From Pseudophaeobacter profundi (GTDB lineage: Bacteria > Pseudomonadota > Alphaproteobacteria > Rhodobacterales > Rhodobacteraceae), in contig NZ_JARJEF010000005.1 of NCBI RefSeq assembly GCF_029697505.1, positions 62,001 to 126,000 of the forward strand: a DNA stretch of 64,000 bases, in the 5' to 3' direction. Shown in pieces: positions 17,513-26,631 of this stretch (position 1 is its first letter; each line of letters starts with the position of its first letter). The notes under the pieces are model-generated. The model had not been told where the DNA came from. It ran no database searches and saw nothing but the letters and a program-made list of their open reading frames with translations. Both the position numbers and the translations under genes were made by a program.

Positions 17513-18918
17513 TACATCAGCTCACGAATATCTGTCAGCTTTCCTGTCAGTGCTGCGGCTGCAGCCATGGCGGGCGATACCAGATGGGTGCGTCCCTTGT
17601 AGCCTTGACGGCCCTCAAAGTTGCGGTTGGATGTGGCGGCGCAGCGCTCACCTTCCGACAACTGATCCGGGTTCATCGCCAGACACATGGAACAGCCCGC
17701 AAGGCGCCATTCAAAACCGGCCTGTTCAAAAATCTCGGCCAGGCCTTCTTCCTCGGCCTGCGCCCGCACCAGGCCAGAGCCGGGAACGATCATGGCGCGC
17801 ATGCCATCCTTGATCTTTTTGCCTTTGACCACTTCGGCTACGGCGCGCAGGTCTTCGATCCGGCCATTGGTGCAAGAGCCGATGAACACGGTGTCGATTT
17901 CAATATCGGTGAGTTTCTGACCGGGGGTCAGGCCCATATATTCGATCGCGCGGCGCGCCGCTTCAATCTTGCCACCCTTGAAGTCTTCGGGGTGGGGGAC
18001 AACGCCTGTGATCGGCAGAACGTCCTCGGGCGAGGTGCCCCAGGTCACAACCGGCTGGATGTCTTCGCCGCGCAGAGTGACGACCTTGTCAAAATGTGCG
18101 CCTTCATCGGTGAAAAGAGTTTTCCACCAGTTCAGAGCGGCTTCCCATTGGGCACCTTTGGGCGCATGGGGGCGGCCATTGACGTAGGCATAGGTGGTTT
18201 CGTCTGGCGCAATAAGGCCGGCACGGGCACCGCCTTCGATGGCCATGTTGCAGACGGTCATGCGACCTTCCATCGACAGATCGCGGATCGCTTCGCCGCA
18301 GTATTCGATGACATAGCCGGTGCCGCCGCCGGTGCCGGTCTCACCGATCACTGCGAGAGTGATGTCCTTGGCGGTGACGCCGGGCTTCAGCTTGCCGGTG
18401 ATTTCCACCTTCATATTGAGCGACTTTTTCTGGATCAGCGTCTGGGTCGCCAGAACATGTTCCACCTCGGATGTGCCGATGCCATGCGCCAGGGCACCAA
18501 AGGCCCCATGGGTGGCGGTGTGGCTGTCACCACAGACCACGGTCATGCCGGGCAGGGTCCAGCCCTGTTCGGGGCCGACGATATGCACGATGCCCTGACG
18601 GACATCTGACACAGGGTAATAATGCACGCCAAATTCGCGGGCGTTCTTATCCAGGGCTTCGACCTGGATGCGGCTTTCTGCAGTCATCTGTGCAGGATCG
18701 TTGCGGCCCTCGGTTGTGGGCACGTTGTGATCGGGCACCGCGATGGTCTTGTCCGGCGCATGCACGGTGCGGCCCGCCAGACGCAGGCCCTCAAAGGCCT
18801 GCGGGCTGGTCACTTCGTGGACCAGGTGGCGGTCGATATAAAGAAGGCAGGTGCCATCCTCTGCTTCATGCGCGACATGCGCATCCCAGATCTTGTCATA
18901 AAGCGTTTTGGGGGACAT
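17512..18918 (-). CDS. leuC: 3-isopropylmalate dehydratase large subunit
   Basis: 468 residues. Aconitase-type [4Fe-4S] enzyme of leucine synthesis. Motifs: [31 protein letters not shown], the first cluster Cys in [13 protein letters not shown] and the paired cysteines in [13 protein letters not shown]. Starts with [11 protein letters not shown], as in other LeuC. First gene of a three-gene operon with the hydrolase and leuD. Confidence 0.98.
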   Translation of the reverse strand: MSPKTLYDKIWDAHVAHEAEDGTCLLYIDRHLVHEVTSPQAFEGLRLAGRTVHAPDKTIAVPDHNVPTTEGRNDPAQMTAESRIQVEALDKNAREFGVHYYPVSDVRQGIVHIVGPEQGWTLPGMTVVCGDSHTATHGAFGALAHGIGTSEVEHVLATQTLIQKKSLNMKVEITGKLKPGVTAKDITLAVIGETGTGGGTGYVIEYCGEAIRDLSMEGRMTVCNMAIEGGARAGLIAPDETTYAYVNGRPHAPKGAQWEAALNWWKTLFTDEGAHFDKVVTLRGEDIQPVVTWGTSPEDVLPITGVVPHPEDFKGGKIEAARRAIEYMGLTPGQKLTDIEIDTVFIGSCTNGRIEDLRAVAEVVKGKKIKDGMRAMIVPGSGLVRAQAEEEGLAEIFEQAGFEWRLAGCSMCLAMNPDQLSEGERCAATSNRNFEGRQGYKGRTHLVSPAMAAAAALTGKLTDIRELM

Positions 18919-19217
18919 GTGTCCTCTCCCGTATTTTCAGGTGGGTATAGCTGGCGTAGGGCGTGGGCTGCCGATTATAGGCGTGCCAGGACCGTGCGGG
19001 CGGCGCCATAGAATCGCTCGCGCAGGCGAGCGCGATCTTGCAATTCGATATTCTGGGCCAATACGAGGGTCATGCAGGTCAGATACAGGGGGGCGGGCGT
19101 GCGATCAAGGGCAGGCAGGGTGCGATCGGCACAATCTGCCAATCTTTCCTTTCGAAACCTTGTAAATATGGTGCCTTCCCTCTTTCGGCGGCGGCGCAGA
19201 TCAGGCAGAGAGTATCG
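18919..19217. other. Divergent intergenic region between leuC and rsfS
   Basis: Roughly 300 bases. It should carry the leuC promoter on the minus strand and the rsfS promoter on the plus strand. A perfect 7-bp hairpin with CGCTCGC arms lies at 19015-19032. No leader peptide with leucine codons was found in either direction. Confidence 0.4.
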
Positions 19218-19745
19218 ATGATTCGAGTCCCGTTGCTGCTTTCATTGAAATGCGGCGCGGGAATTGCTATTTTTAGCATATCCCCAGCGCCGGGGGAGGG
19301 TCGGCGCGCCTTACTGGAGGACAGTGTTCTGTCGACCGAACCTCACGCGGCCCCTGCCGCTGATAGCGAGGCAGCCGAGAGTGCTGCCAAGAGCCGCCCA
19401 ACCAATGTGGAGTTGCTGGAGCGGATCCTGAGCTCCCTTGACGAAGACAAGGCCGAAGATGTTGTGCAGATCGATCTGCGCGGCAAGACTGCGATTGCCG
19501 ATTTCATGGTGATTGCCACCGGTCGTTCCAGCCGTCAGGTGGCCGCAATTTCCGAAAAGCTGGCTGACCGGCTGAAGCATGAATATGGCATCCTTAGCAA
19601 GATCGAAGGCCGCGATACTGGCGACTGGGTGCTGCTTGATACCGGTGACGTGATTGTTCACCTGTTCCGCCCGGAAGTGCGCGAATTCTACCAGATCGAA
19701 AAGCTCTGGCAGTCGGGTATGACCCCAGGCCAGGGTGAGGCTTAG
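19218..19745 (+). CDS. rsfS: Ribosomal silencing factor
   Basis: Binds ribosomal protein uL14 and blocks subunit joining in starvation. The conserved core (from about 19405, VELLERILSSLDEDKAEDVVQIDLRG) includes DFMVIATGRSSRQVAAI and GDWVLLDTGDVIVHLF, and ends FYQIEKLW, a full match. The N-terminus is uncertain: the frame is open from 19038, ATG 19218 is used here, and a tggagga RBS at about 19316 points to a shorter form starting near 19330 with a non-standard codon. Followed closely by rlmH, the usual neighbour. Confidence 0.9.
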   Translation: MIRVPLLLSLKCGAGIAIFSISPAPGEGRRALLEDSVLSTEPHAAPAADSEAAESAAKSRPTNVELLERILSSLDEDKAEDVVQIDLRGKTAIADFMVIATGRSSRQVAAISEKLADRLKHEYGILSKIEGRDTGDWVLLDTGDVIVHLFRPEVREFYQIEKLWQSGMTPGQGEA

Positions 19746-19777
19746 ACAGGCCAAAGGTCTGATTCCATGCAATGTGG

Positions 19778-19808
19778 TGGCGCCTGACCTTTCGGCGCCA
19801 TCTCTTTT
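19778..19808 (+). terminator. Terminator-like hairpin between rsfS and rlmH
   Basis: Seven-bp perfect stem TGGCGCC/GGCGCCA (19778-19784, 19794-19800) followed by tctctttt. Would attenuate read-through into rlmH. Confidence 0.65.
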
Positions 19809-19915
19809 CTTTGTGCTGCGATCATGTCCAGACGGTCCATCGGGCGACGTTTCGGGCCGGGCGCATAGTTGGGGCAGGCGGCGCGAGGGCAGGGCCGAAC
19901 AGGGGGGCTTTTCTG

Positions 19916-20386
19916 ATGCGTCTTCACATCTGCGCGGTTGGACGGTTGCGCGCTGGTCCCGAAAAATCCCTGATTGACGACTATCTCAGCCGCTTTGACC
20001 GTACCGGTCGGGCGCTGGGTCTGGGGCCTGCGCGCCTGATAGAGGTCGAGGACAAGAAAAACGCCGGCATGGGGGCCGAAGCCAGCCTGCTGCGCAAGGC
20101 CCTGCCCAAGGGCGCGGTGATCTGTACTTTGGATGAACGGGGCAAGCTTATGAGCTCGCCTGATTTTGCCAAGCGTCTGGGTGATTGGCGCGATACCGGG
20201 CGGCAAGATCTGGCGCTGATCATCGGCGGTGCCGATGGCATTGACCCTACGCTGCGGGCCGAGGCTGATTTTTCGATCTCTTTTGGCAAGATGGTCTGGC
20301 CGCATATGCTGGTGCGGGTAATGCTGGCGGAACAGATTTACCGCGCCGCCACCATCCTGTCAGGCAGCCCCTATCATCGCAGCTGA
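19916..20386 (+). CDS. rlmH: 23S rRNA pseudouridine-1915 N3-methyltransferase
   Basis: 156 residues. SPOUT methylase acting on helix 69 of 23S rRNA. Start ATG 19916 gives the expected MRLHICAVGRLRAGPEK; an upstream in-frame extension is not homologous. Knot-forming motifs: LALIIGGADG (about residue 104) and the C-terminal FGKMVWPHMLVRVMLAEQIYRA. Follows rsfS on the same strand. Confidence 0.95.
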   Translation: MRLHICAVGRLRAGPEKSLIDDYLSRFDRTGRALGLGPARLIEVEDKKNAGMGAEASLLRKALPKGAVICTLDERGKLMSSPDFAKRLGDWRDTGRQDLALIIGGADGIDPTLRAEADFSISFGKMVWPHMLVRVMLAEQIYRAATILSGSPYHRS

Positions 20387-20431
20387 CAGGGCTGATGCGC
20401 GCTGTGGCAATGCCAGGGTGCGCAGGCATTG

Positions 20432-20881
20432 TCAGCCCTCGGAGGGTTCGATCATTTCCATGCGGGTGGCGTGGCGGCCGCCTTCGAATTCTGCCGCAAG
20501 AAACGCATCGACAATGTCCAGCGCCAGCCCCTTGCCGACAACACGCGCGCCAAGCGACAGCATATTGGCGTCGTTGTGCTGGCGGATCATGCGGGCTGAA
20601 AAGGTATCGGCACAGACGCCGCAGCGGATGCCTGCAACCTTGTTGGCCGCCATCATGATGCCCTGGCCGGTGCCACAGACAAGGATGCCCAGCTGGCAAT
20701 CTCCCGAAGCAACGCGTTCGGCGGCAGCCCGGCCGTGAATCGGGTAGTCGGTGCTTTCCGGCGTGGTTGGGCCGATGTCGATGACCTCCCAGCCCTGCTG
20801 CGCAATATGGTCGGCAATGGCCTGTCGGAGCGGAATGTCAGCATGGTCGCTGGAAAGAACGATGCGCGGTTTGGCAGTCAT
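20432..20881 (-). CDS. rpiB: Ribose-5-phosphate isomerase B
   Basis: 149 residues from ATG 20881 (the frame extends further but without homology). Interconverts ribose-5-P and ribulose-5-P. Motifs: VLSSDHADIPLRQAI, the active-site Cys/Thr in LGILVCGTGQGIMMAANKV (CGTGxG), and RQHNDANMLSLGARV. Ends convergently, 45 bases from rlmH, with no terminator obvious in between. Confidence 0.95.
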   Translation of the reverse strand: MTAKPRIVLSSDHADIPLRQAIADHIAQQGWEVIDIGPTTPESTDYPIHGRAAAERVASGDCQLGILVCGTGQGIMMAANKVAGIRCGVCADTFSARMIRQHNDANMLSLGARVVGKGLALDIVDAFLAAEFEGGRHATRMEMIEPSEG

Positions 20882-21040
20882 TGAGGCGGTTCCCGTGTCC
20901 TGTGGTGGCATGGTCTTGGGCGCAGGGCCACAACGGCCCGGCCCTAGAGGCAGCGTGTCGCGATGCCCTGTGGCACAGGATAGCATGGGCCGCAAGGTGG
21001 GTCACCCATCCGCTGGCCGCACCATGGGGGTGGCTCTGGG

Positions 21041-21409
21041 TCACTCTAGTCGGACGACAACGGTTTCCTGCGCCCACCCATCCAGCAGGCAGCGTGCCTG
21101 GATTTGCACCTGCGTGGTGCCCTTTGGCAGGGTGACATTGCCCAGCGATCTGGTGAAGGGCTGTTCGTGTTCATGCGGGTGGGCGAGGGGGCGCAGGCCC
21201 AGTTCCGTGCCCTGCATGTCCAGCACGCGCCAGCCATCTGCGTAGTGCCCCCAGCCAGTATCGGGATGTGATAGTGTGACGGCAAATCGCCAGGTCGCAC
21301 CTGTGCGTTGCGCATCGACCGCCTCTATCTTTGGGGAATCTGCCAGCGTGGGCAGCGCCCAGAGGCAAGCGAACAGGCAGGCAGACAGGGGAGGGCTGTG
21401 GTATGGCAT
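21041..21409 (-). CDS. Small exported protein of unknown function
   Basis: 122 residues. N-terminal signal peptide with cleavage probably after TLADS region (PPLSACLFACLWALPTLA). The mature part is beta-rich: ATWRFAVTLSHPDTGWGHYADGWRVLD and a later LPKGTTQVQIQARCLLDGW. The pattern fits a small periplasmic beta-sandwich found in related bacteria, without a known role. Upstream of glcD but divergent. Confidence 0.75.
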   Translation of the reverse strand: MPYHSPPLSACLFACLWALPTLADSPKIEAVDAQRTGATWRFAVTLSHPDTGWGHYADGWRVLDMQGTELGLRPLAHPHEHEQPFTRSLGNVTLPKGTTQVQIQARCLLDGWAQETVVVRLE

Positions 21410-21512
21410 GCGGTCAGCCTAGCGGCACTGTGACTGGCGGGAAGTCACGATGGCGTGTGCCGGGGCGATTGCGGCATCCCATGGGGAAATCTGGGGGCTG
21501 GCAACTTCACGC

Positions 21513-21550
21513 TTGCCACCTGAGGTGAATTGGTAATATATTTTTACCAA
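21513..21550 (+). promoter_or_regulatory. glcDEF promoter with dyad operator
   Basis: At 21530-21550 the arms TTGGTAA and TTACCAA are perfect inverted repeats with a 7-base spacer, the GGT/ACC style typical of GntR/FadR-family sites. A -35-like TTGCCA (21513) and -10-like TATATT (21537) lie 18 bases apart, so the operator covers the -10. The glcD start is 37 bases downstream. Regulator is not in the window. Confidence 0.55.
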
Positions 21551-21586
21551 ATGCCACGCCGATCGGTAACCCCAAAGGAGAGCCCC

Positions 21587-23035
21587 ATGGAGATGCCCCC
21601 CCCAGATCCCGCCATTCTGGCCCGCAAGGCGCATCTTGTTGCGCGATTGGCGGCGGTGCTGCCGGGGGATGCCCTGATCCAGGATCCGCGTGAAACCCGC
21701 GCCTACGAATGTGACGGGCTGGCGGCCTATCGCTGCCCACCGTTGTTGGTGGTGCTGCCACGCAGCACGCAAGAGGTCTCGGATATCTTGCGGATCTGCC
21801 ATGAGGAAGGTGTTCCGGTGGTGCCGCGCGGGGCCGGAACCTCTCTGGCGGGGGGGGCGCTGCCGACGGCGGATAGCGTGATTCTGGGGGTGGCGCGGAT
21901 GAATGCGGTGCTGGAAACGGATTACGAGGATCGGGTGATCCGGGTGCAGTCGGGGCGTACCAATCTCAGCGTCTCGGGCGCGGTCGAGGAAGCAGACTTC
22001 TTTTATGCGCCCGATCCGTCAAGCCAGCTGGCCTGTGCCATTGCCGGCAATATCGCGATGAACTCTGGCGGGGCCCATTGTCTTAAATACGGCGTCACTA
22101 CCAACAACCTGCTGGGCGTCACCCTTGTGATGATGGACGGCACTGTGGTGGAAATTGGCGGCGCGCATCTGGATGCGGCGGGGCTGGATCTGCTTGGTGT
22201 GATCTGTGGCAGCGAAGGCCAGCTGGGCGTGGTAACCGAGGCCACCCTGCGCATCCTGCGCAAACCCGAAGGGGCACGGCCCGTTCTGATCGGCTTTGAC
22301 AGCAATGAGGTGGCCGGCACCTGCGTCAGCGATATCATCAAGGCGGGCGTGCTGCCGGTGGCGATTGAATTCATGGACCGCCCCTGTATCGAGGCCTGCG
22401 AGGCCTTTGCCAAGGCGGGTTACCCGATGTGCGAGGCGCTGTTGATCATCGAGGTCGAAGGCAGCGAAGCTGAGATCGCCCATCAGCTGCGCCTGATTGT
22501 AGAAATCGCCCAGCGGCACAACCCGGTAGAGCTGCGCGAAGCCAGCGATGCGGATGAAGCGGCGCGCATCTGGCTGGGGCGTAAATCCGCCTTTGGTGCC
22601 ATGGGGCAGATCAACGATTACATGTGCCTGGATGGCACCATCCCGGTGGGCTCTTTGCCGTTGGTGCTGCGCCGCATCGGCGAATTGTCGCAGCAATACG
22701 GCCTGGCCGTGGCCAATGTCTTTCACGCGGGTGACGGCAATATGCACCCGCTGATCCTGTTCGATGCCAACAAACCTGGTGATCTGGAACTTTGCGAAGA
22801 GTTTGGCGCCGAGGTCCTGAAGCTCTGTGTGGATGTTGGCGGCTGCCTGACGGGTGAACACGGTGTTGGCATCGAGAAACGTGATCTGATGCTGTATCAG
22901 TATAGCCCCCGCGACCTGGAGGCGCAGTTGATGGTCAAGGATGTCTTTGATCCCAAATGGCTGCTGAACCCTGCAAAGGTCTTTCCCTTGTCGATCAGCG
23001 AAGATCGGCGTCGTGCGGCGCTGGCGGCGGAATAA
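21587..23035 (+). CDS. glcD: Glycolate oxidase subunit GlcD (FAD-linked)
   Basis: 482 residues from ATG 21587, chosen for its aaaggag RBS. Catalytic FAD subunit that oxidises glycolate to glyoxylate. FAD-binding type 4 domain: VVPRGAGTSLAGGALP (about 80-95), GNIAMNSGGAHCLKYGVT and LLGVICGSEGQLGVVTEATLRI; C-terminal oxidase domain with FHAGDGNMHPLILFD and GGCLTGEHGVGIEKR. First gene of glcDEF; glcE starts 6 bases later. Confidence 0.97.
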   Translation: MEMPPPDPAILARKAHLVARLAAVLPGDALIQDPRETRAYECDGLAAYRCPPLLVVLPRSTQEVSDILRICHEEGVPVVPRGAGTSLAGGALPTADSVILGVARMNAVLETDYEDRVIRVQSGRTNLSVSGAVEEADFFYAPDPSSQLACAIAGNIAMNSGGAHCLKYGVTTNNLLGVTLVMMDGTVVEIGGAHLDAAGLDLLGVICGSEGQLGVVTEATLRILRKPEGARPVLIGFDSNEVAGTCVSDIIKAGVLPVAIEFMDRPCIEACEAFAKAGYPMCEALLIIEVEGSEAEIAHQLRLIVEIAQRHNPVELREASDADEAARIWLGRKSAFGAMGQINDYMCLDGTIPVGSLPLVLRRIGELSQQYGLAVANVFHAGDGNMHPLILFDANKPGDLELCEEFGAEVLKLCVDVGGCLTGEHGVGIEKRDLMLYQYSPRDLEAQLMVKDVFDPKWLLNPAKVFPLSISEDRRRAALAAE

Positions 23036-23041
23036 CTGGAT

Positions 23042-24190
23042 ATGAACAAGATGTTGACCCCTCAGAGCGAGGCCGAGCTGGCCGAATGCATCACGGCAGC
23101 CCAGGCACCGCTTCATATCATTGGTGGGGGCACCCGCGGCTGCGCGGTTGCAGGTGATGCCCTGACAACCCAGGGCCTCAGCGGGATTGAGCTGTATGAG
23201 CCCGGCTCTTTGACGCTGGTGGCCAAGGCCGGAACACCTCTGGCCGAAATCGAGACCCTGCTGGCCAGCGAGGGTCAGCGCATGGCGTTTGAGCCAATGG
23301 ATATGCGTAGTCTCCTGGGAGACAGTGGCACGCCAACAATTGGCGGGGCCTTTGCGGTCAACAGCTCTGGCCCCCGGCGTATCCAGGGCGGGGCTGCGCG
23401 GGATTACCTGCTGGGCGTACGCTTTGTCGATGGCAGCGGCCAGGTGATCAAGAATGGTGGCCGGGTGATGAAAAACGTCACTGGCTATGATCTGGTGAAG
23501 TTGATGGCTGGGGCGCATGGCACCCTTGGCGTGTTGAGCGAGGTTTCGCTGAAGGTGCTGCCGATTCCCGAGGCCAGCGTCACGGTGAGCCTGGCCGTGG
23601 CGGATTTGGCCGTGGCGGTTCAGGCGATGTCAGCGGCGCTGGGCTCTCCCTTTGATGTGACCGGGGCCGCCTATGATCCGGCGGTGGGGCTGGTGCATAT
23701 CCGGCTGGAAGGCTTTGCGCCGTCTGTTGCCTATCGCCAGGAAAAGCTGACGGCCGATCTGGCGCGTTTTGGCACTGCAGAGACCCGGCAAAGCTCCGAG
23801 GCGCTCTGGAAATATATTGGCTCTGCTGCGGCCTTCGTGGGCCGTACCGGCGACGTTTGGCGGATTTCGGTCAAGCCCTCGGATGCGCCGCGTCTTGCCC
23901 CGCAGCTGGGGGCCGAAGCCCTGCAGTTTGATTGGGGCGGTGGGCTGATCTGGGCCCTGACACCAGAGGGCGCAGACCTGCGGACCCGCATGGCGCAGGC
24001 CGGGGTTGCGGGCCATGCCACCCTGGTGCGCGGCAGTGGCGAAACTCTGGCGGCGCTGGGGCGGTTTCAGCCGCAGGCCAGACCGCTGGAAGAAATTTCC
24101 AAGGGGCTGCGGCGGCGGTTTGATCCGCGTGGCCTGTTGAACCCGGGCCTTATGGATACAGACCCGATGACACCTGGGCGTATGGGATAG
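23042..24190 (+). CDS. glcE: Glycolate oxidase subunit GlcE
   Basis: 382 residues. Second FAD-binding subunit of the complex. PCMH-type FAD segment: IIGGGTRGCAVAGDAL near residue 25, then DSGTPTIGGAFAVNSSGPRRI and LMAGAHGTLGVLSEVSLKVLP; short C-terminal half with RFDPRGLLNPG, as in GlcE. Sits between glcD (6-base gap) and glcF (3-base gap), so the three are one transcription unit. Confidence 0.96.
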   Translation: MNKMLTPQSEAELAECITAAQAPLHIIGGGTRGCAVAGDALTTQGLSGIELYEPGSLTLVAKAGTPLAEIETLLASEGQRMAFEPMDMRSLLGDSGTPTIGGAFAVNSSGPRRIQGGAARDYLLGVRFVDGSGQVIKNGGRVMKNVTGYDLVKLMAGAHGTLGVLSEVSLKVLPIPEASVTVSLAVADLAVAVQAMSAALGSPFDVTGAAYDPAVGLVHIRLEGFAPSVAYRQEKLTADLARFGTAETRQSSEALWKYIGSAAAFVGRTGDVWRISVKPSDAPRLAPQLGAEALQFDWGGGLIWALTPEGADLRTRMAQAGVAGHATLVRGSGETLAALGRFQPQARPLEEISKGLRRRFDPRGLLNPGLMDTDPMTPGRMG

Positions 24191-24193
24191 ATT

Positions 24194-25516
24194 ATGCAGA
24201 CGACATTCACCGAAGATCAGCTGAAAGACCCAAGTGTTGCGCGCTCGAACGAGATCCTGCGCGCCTGTGTGCATTGTGGGTTCTGCACCGCCACCTGCCC
24301 GACCTACCAGGTGCTGGGCGATGAATTGGACAGCCCGCGAGGCCGGATCTATCTGATCAAGGACATGCTGGAAAACAACCGGGTGCCGGATGCCAAGACG
24401 GTCAAGCATATTGACCGCTGCCTGAGCTGCCTGGCCTGCATGACCACCTGCCCGTCGGGGGTGCACTACATGCATTTGGTGGATCACGCTCGCGCCTATA
24501 TCGACAAGAACTACCAACGCCCTTTGATGGATCGGCTGCTGCGGGCGGTGCTGGCCCGCATCCTGCCCTATCCAAACCGCTTCCGTCTGGCCTTGTTGGC
24601 GGCCAAGATCGCCAGCCCGTTCAAACCATTGATGCCGGATCCGCGTCTGAAGGCGATGCTGGAGATGGTGCCAAGGCAGATCCCCCCGGTCAGCCGCAAT
24701 GATGATCCGCAAAGCTTTGCGCCACAAAGTCCGCACAAAAAGCGGGTGGCGCTGATGACAGGCTGCGCGCAGAAGGCGCTGAACACCGACATTAACGATG
24801 CCACCATTCGTCTGCTGACCCGGCTCGGCTGCGAAGTTGTGGTGGCCGAGGGCGCGGGGTGTTGCGGCGCGCTGACCCATCATATGGGCCGCGAAGACGA
24901 GAGCCACGCCACCGCCGCCAAGAATATTCGCGCCTGGAGTGCCGAAATCGCCGACAAAGGTCTGGATGCGATTGTGATCAATACCTCGGGCTGTGGCACC
25001 ACGGTCAAGGACTATGGCCATATGTTCCGCAATGGCCCTCTCGCTGCCGAAGCGGCGCAGGTGTCGCAGCGCGCCATGGATATATCAGAGCTGCTGATGC
25101 AACTGGACCTACCGACGGGTAGCGACAAGGATCTTACCGTTGCCTATCACGCCGCCTGCTCGCTGCAGCATGGGCAGCAGATCAAGACCCACCCCAAGAC
25201 CCTGTTGAAACGTGCGGGCTTCAAGGTGGTTGAACCTGCTGACAGCCATCTGTGTTGCGGCTCTGCTGGTACCTATAACCTGATGCAGCCCGAAATCTCG
25301 GGCGAGTTGAAGGCGCGCAAGGTTAAAACGCTGGAGGCCAAGTCGCCGGATTTGATTGCGGCGGGCAATATTGGCTGCATGATGCAAATTGGCTCTGCGA
25401 CGGAACTGCCCATTGTGCATACGGTGGAATTGCTGGATTGGGCGACAGGTGGCCCACAGCCCCCGGCGCTGAGCGCCGAGTCGCGGCCCAATGCCGGGGT
25501 GCCCATCCTGCGCTAG
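24194..25516 (+). CDS. glcF: Glycolate oxidase iron-sulfur subunit
   Basis: 440 residues. Passes electrons from GlcDE to the respiratory chain. Two 4Fe-4S clusters at the N-terminus: CVHCGFCTATCPTY and CLSCLACMTTCPSG (residues 28-90). Two CCG domains follow: EGAGCCGALTHHMG and SHLCCGSAGTYNLMQP. No membrane helix; peripheral on the inner membrane. Last gene of the operon. Confidence 0.97.
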   Translation: MQTTFTEDQLKDPSVARSNEILRACVHCGFCTATCPTYQVLGDELDSPRGRIYLIKDMLENNRVPDAKTVKHIDRCLSCLACMTTCPSGVHYMHLVDHARAYIDKNYQRPLMDRLLRAVLARILPYPNRFRLALLAAKIASPFKPLMPDPRLKAMLEMVPRQIPPVSRNDDPQSFAPQSPHKKRVALMTGCAQKALNTDINDATIRLLTRLGCEVVVAEGAGCCGALTHHMGREDESHATAAKNIRAWSAEIADKGLDAIVINTSGCGTTVKDYGHMFRNGPLAAEAAQVSQRAMDISELLMQLDLPTGSDKDLTVAYHAACSLQHGQQIKTHPKTLLKRAGFKVVEPADSHLCCGSAGTYNLMQPEISGELKARKVKTLEAKSPDLIAAGNIGCMMQIGSATELPIVHTVELLDWATGGPQPPALSAESRPNAGVPILR

Positions 25517-25649
25517 TCTGCGGGTTCCATGGCAACACTTCGGTGGCATCACGGTTTATTTTTCCATCGGGCTGTCATTTGCGCCCGCTTGCCGTATTTT
25601 TGCCGGAGCCTGCGGGTAAACATGCGGGCAACTGACGATGGAGGCAGAT

Positions 25650-26489
25650 GTGCAGGGATTGCGGTTTGGTGCAGGGGTGCTTGGGCTGGTGCTTGGCCTT
25701 GTGGTGGCTTTCCCCTATGCGGCAGGGGCCAAGGACAGCCGTTTGCAACCCATGGAAACCTCTGACGCCGGGCGCGGCTGGGAGGCCGTCGGGCGACTGG
25801 ATGTCGATGGCGAAGGCTTTTGCACCGGCGCGCTGATTGCACCGGATCTGGTGCTGACGGCGGCCCATTGCCTGTATGACGCGCGCAGTGGCACCCGGAT
25901 GAAGCCAGAGACCATCGAGTTTCTGGCGGGCTGGCGCAATGGCCGGGCGTCGGCCTATCGCACGGTGGCGCGGGCAGTGGTGCACCCCGATTACATCTTT
26001 GATGGCGAGGTTTCGACCGACCGGGTGCGCAAGGATATTGCCCTGTTGCAGTTGCAGCGCCCAATCCGCAATACCACGGTGATTCCATTTCAGACGGATA
26101 GCCGTCCGCGCAGGGGCGCTGATGTCGGGGTGGTGTCATATGCGCATGACCGCTCCGAAGCGCCCTCGATCCAGGAGCTCTGTACTGTGATGGCGCGGCA
26201 GGACGGGGTGCTGATCATGTCTTGCGATGTTGATTTTGGCTCTTCCGGTGCCCCGGTCTTTTCCTTTGAAGGCGGCAAGCCGCGCATCGTCTCCGTGGTC
26301 TCTGCCAAGGCCGAGGTCGACGGCAAGCGGGTGTCTCTGGGGGCGGCGCTGGCAGAAGAACTGCAATTGCTGCGCGCCCAGTTTTCCTCTGCTCGGATTG
26401 GCAGTCGCCTGCCGACCGGCGTGGGCCGTGTGCAGGTTGGCGGTGCGCGGCCAACTGGTGGCGCCAAATTCATCCGCCCCGGCGGATAA
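25650..26489 (+). CDS. Exported trypsin-like serine protease
   Basis: 279 residues from GTG 25650, preferred over the ATG 12 bases earlier because ggagg sits 6 bases before it. A signal peptide (VLGLVLGLVVAFPYAAGA) precedes a chymotrypsin-fold domain with the full triad: His in LTAAHCLYD, Asp in RKDIALLQL and Ser in FGSSGAPVF (residues 73, 129 and 199). Periplasmic or secreted. The tail after the domain is short and Gly/Arg-rich. Single gene; function in protein turnover is inferred. Confidence 0.88.
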   Translation: MQGLRFGAGVLGLVLGLVVAFPYAAGAKDSRLQPMETSDAGRGWEAVGRLDVDGEGFCTGALIAPDLVLTAAHCLYDARSGTRMKPETIEFLAGWRNGRASAYRTVARAVVHPDYIFDGEVSTDRVRKDIALLQLQRPIRNTTVIPFQTDSRPRRGADVGVVSYAHDRSEAPSIQELCTVMARQDGVLIMSCDVDFGSSGAPVFSFEGGKPRIVSVVSAKAEVDGKRVSLGAALAEELQLLRAQFSSARIGSRLPTGVGRVQVGGARPTGGAKFIRPGG

Positions 26490-26507
26490 AACCCGGTGCG
26501 CAGGCCC

Positions 26508-26534
26508 CTTGAAATCGGGTTGGGCAGGCATATT
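26508..26534 (+). promoter_or_regulatory. Heat-shock (RpoH) promoter of the small HSP gene
   Basis: CTTGAAA at 26508-26514 is an exact -35 for sigma-32; 14 bases on lies CATATT (26529-26534) as -10. Expected start at about 26541, giving a leader of some 90 bases. Confidence 0.7.
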
Positions 26535-26613
26535 TCATCTAGTGTCAGGGTCGCCAAGATGGGGCCCCGACTGCAGCCGCCCGTCCCACTGGGAGGGCTT
26601 ATGAATGTCGCTC

Positions 26614-26627
26614 ATATCTGAGGATAT
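26614..26627 (+). promoter_or_regulatory. Possible RNA-thermometer hairpin holding the hsp20 RBS
   Basis: ATATC (26614-26618) pairs with GATAT (26623-26627), loop TGAG; the RBS GAGGA lies partly in the loop and partly in the stem, 7 bases before the ATG. Weak all-A/U-rich stem fits melting at heat-shock temperature. Structure is inferred by eye. Confidence 0.45.
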
Positions 26628-26631
26628 AAAC

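Noticed and set aside
19015-19032. Hairpin before rsfS as a riboswitch or leucine attenuator
   Set aside because: Short perfect stem only; no leader peptide, leucine codons or aptamer pattern.
22019-25021. Long minus-strand open frames opposite glcD, glcE and glcF (up to about 500 codons)
   Set aside because: They mirror the GC-biased codon pattern of the real genes on the plus strand, show no family motifs and no RBS. Antisense artefacts.
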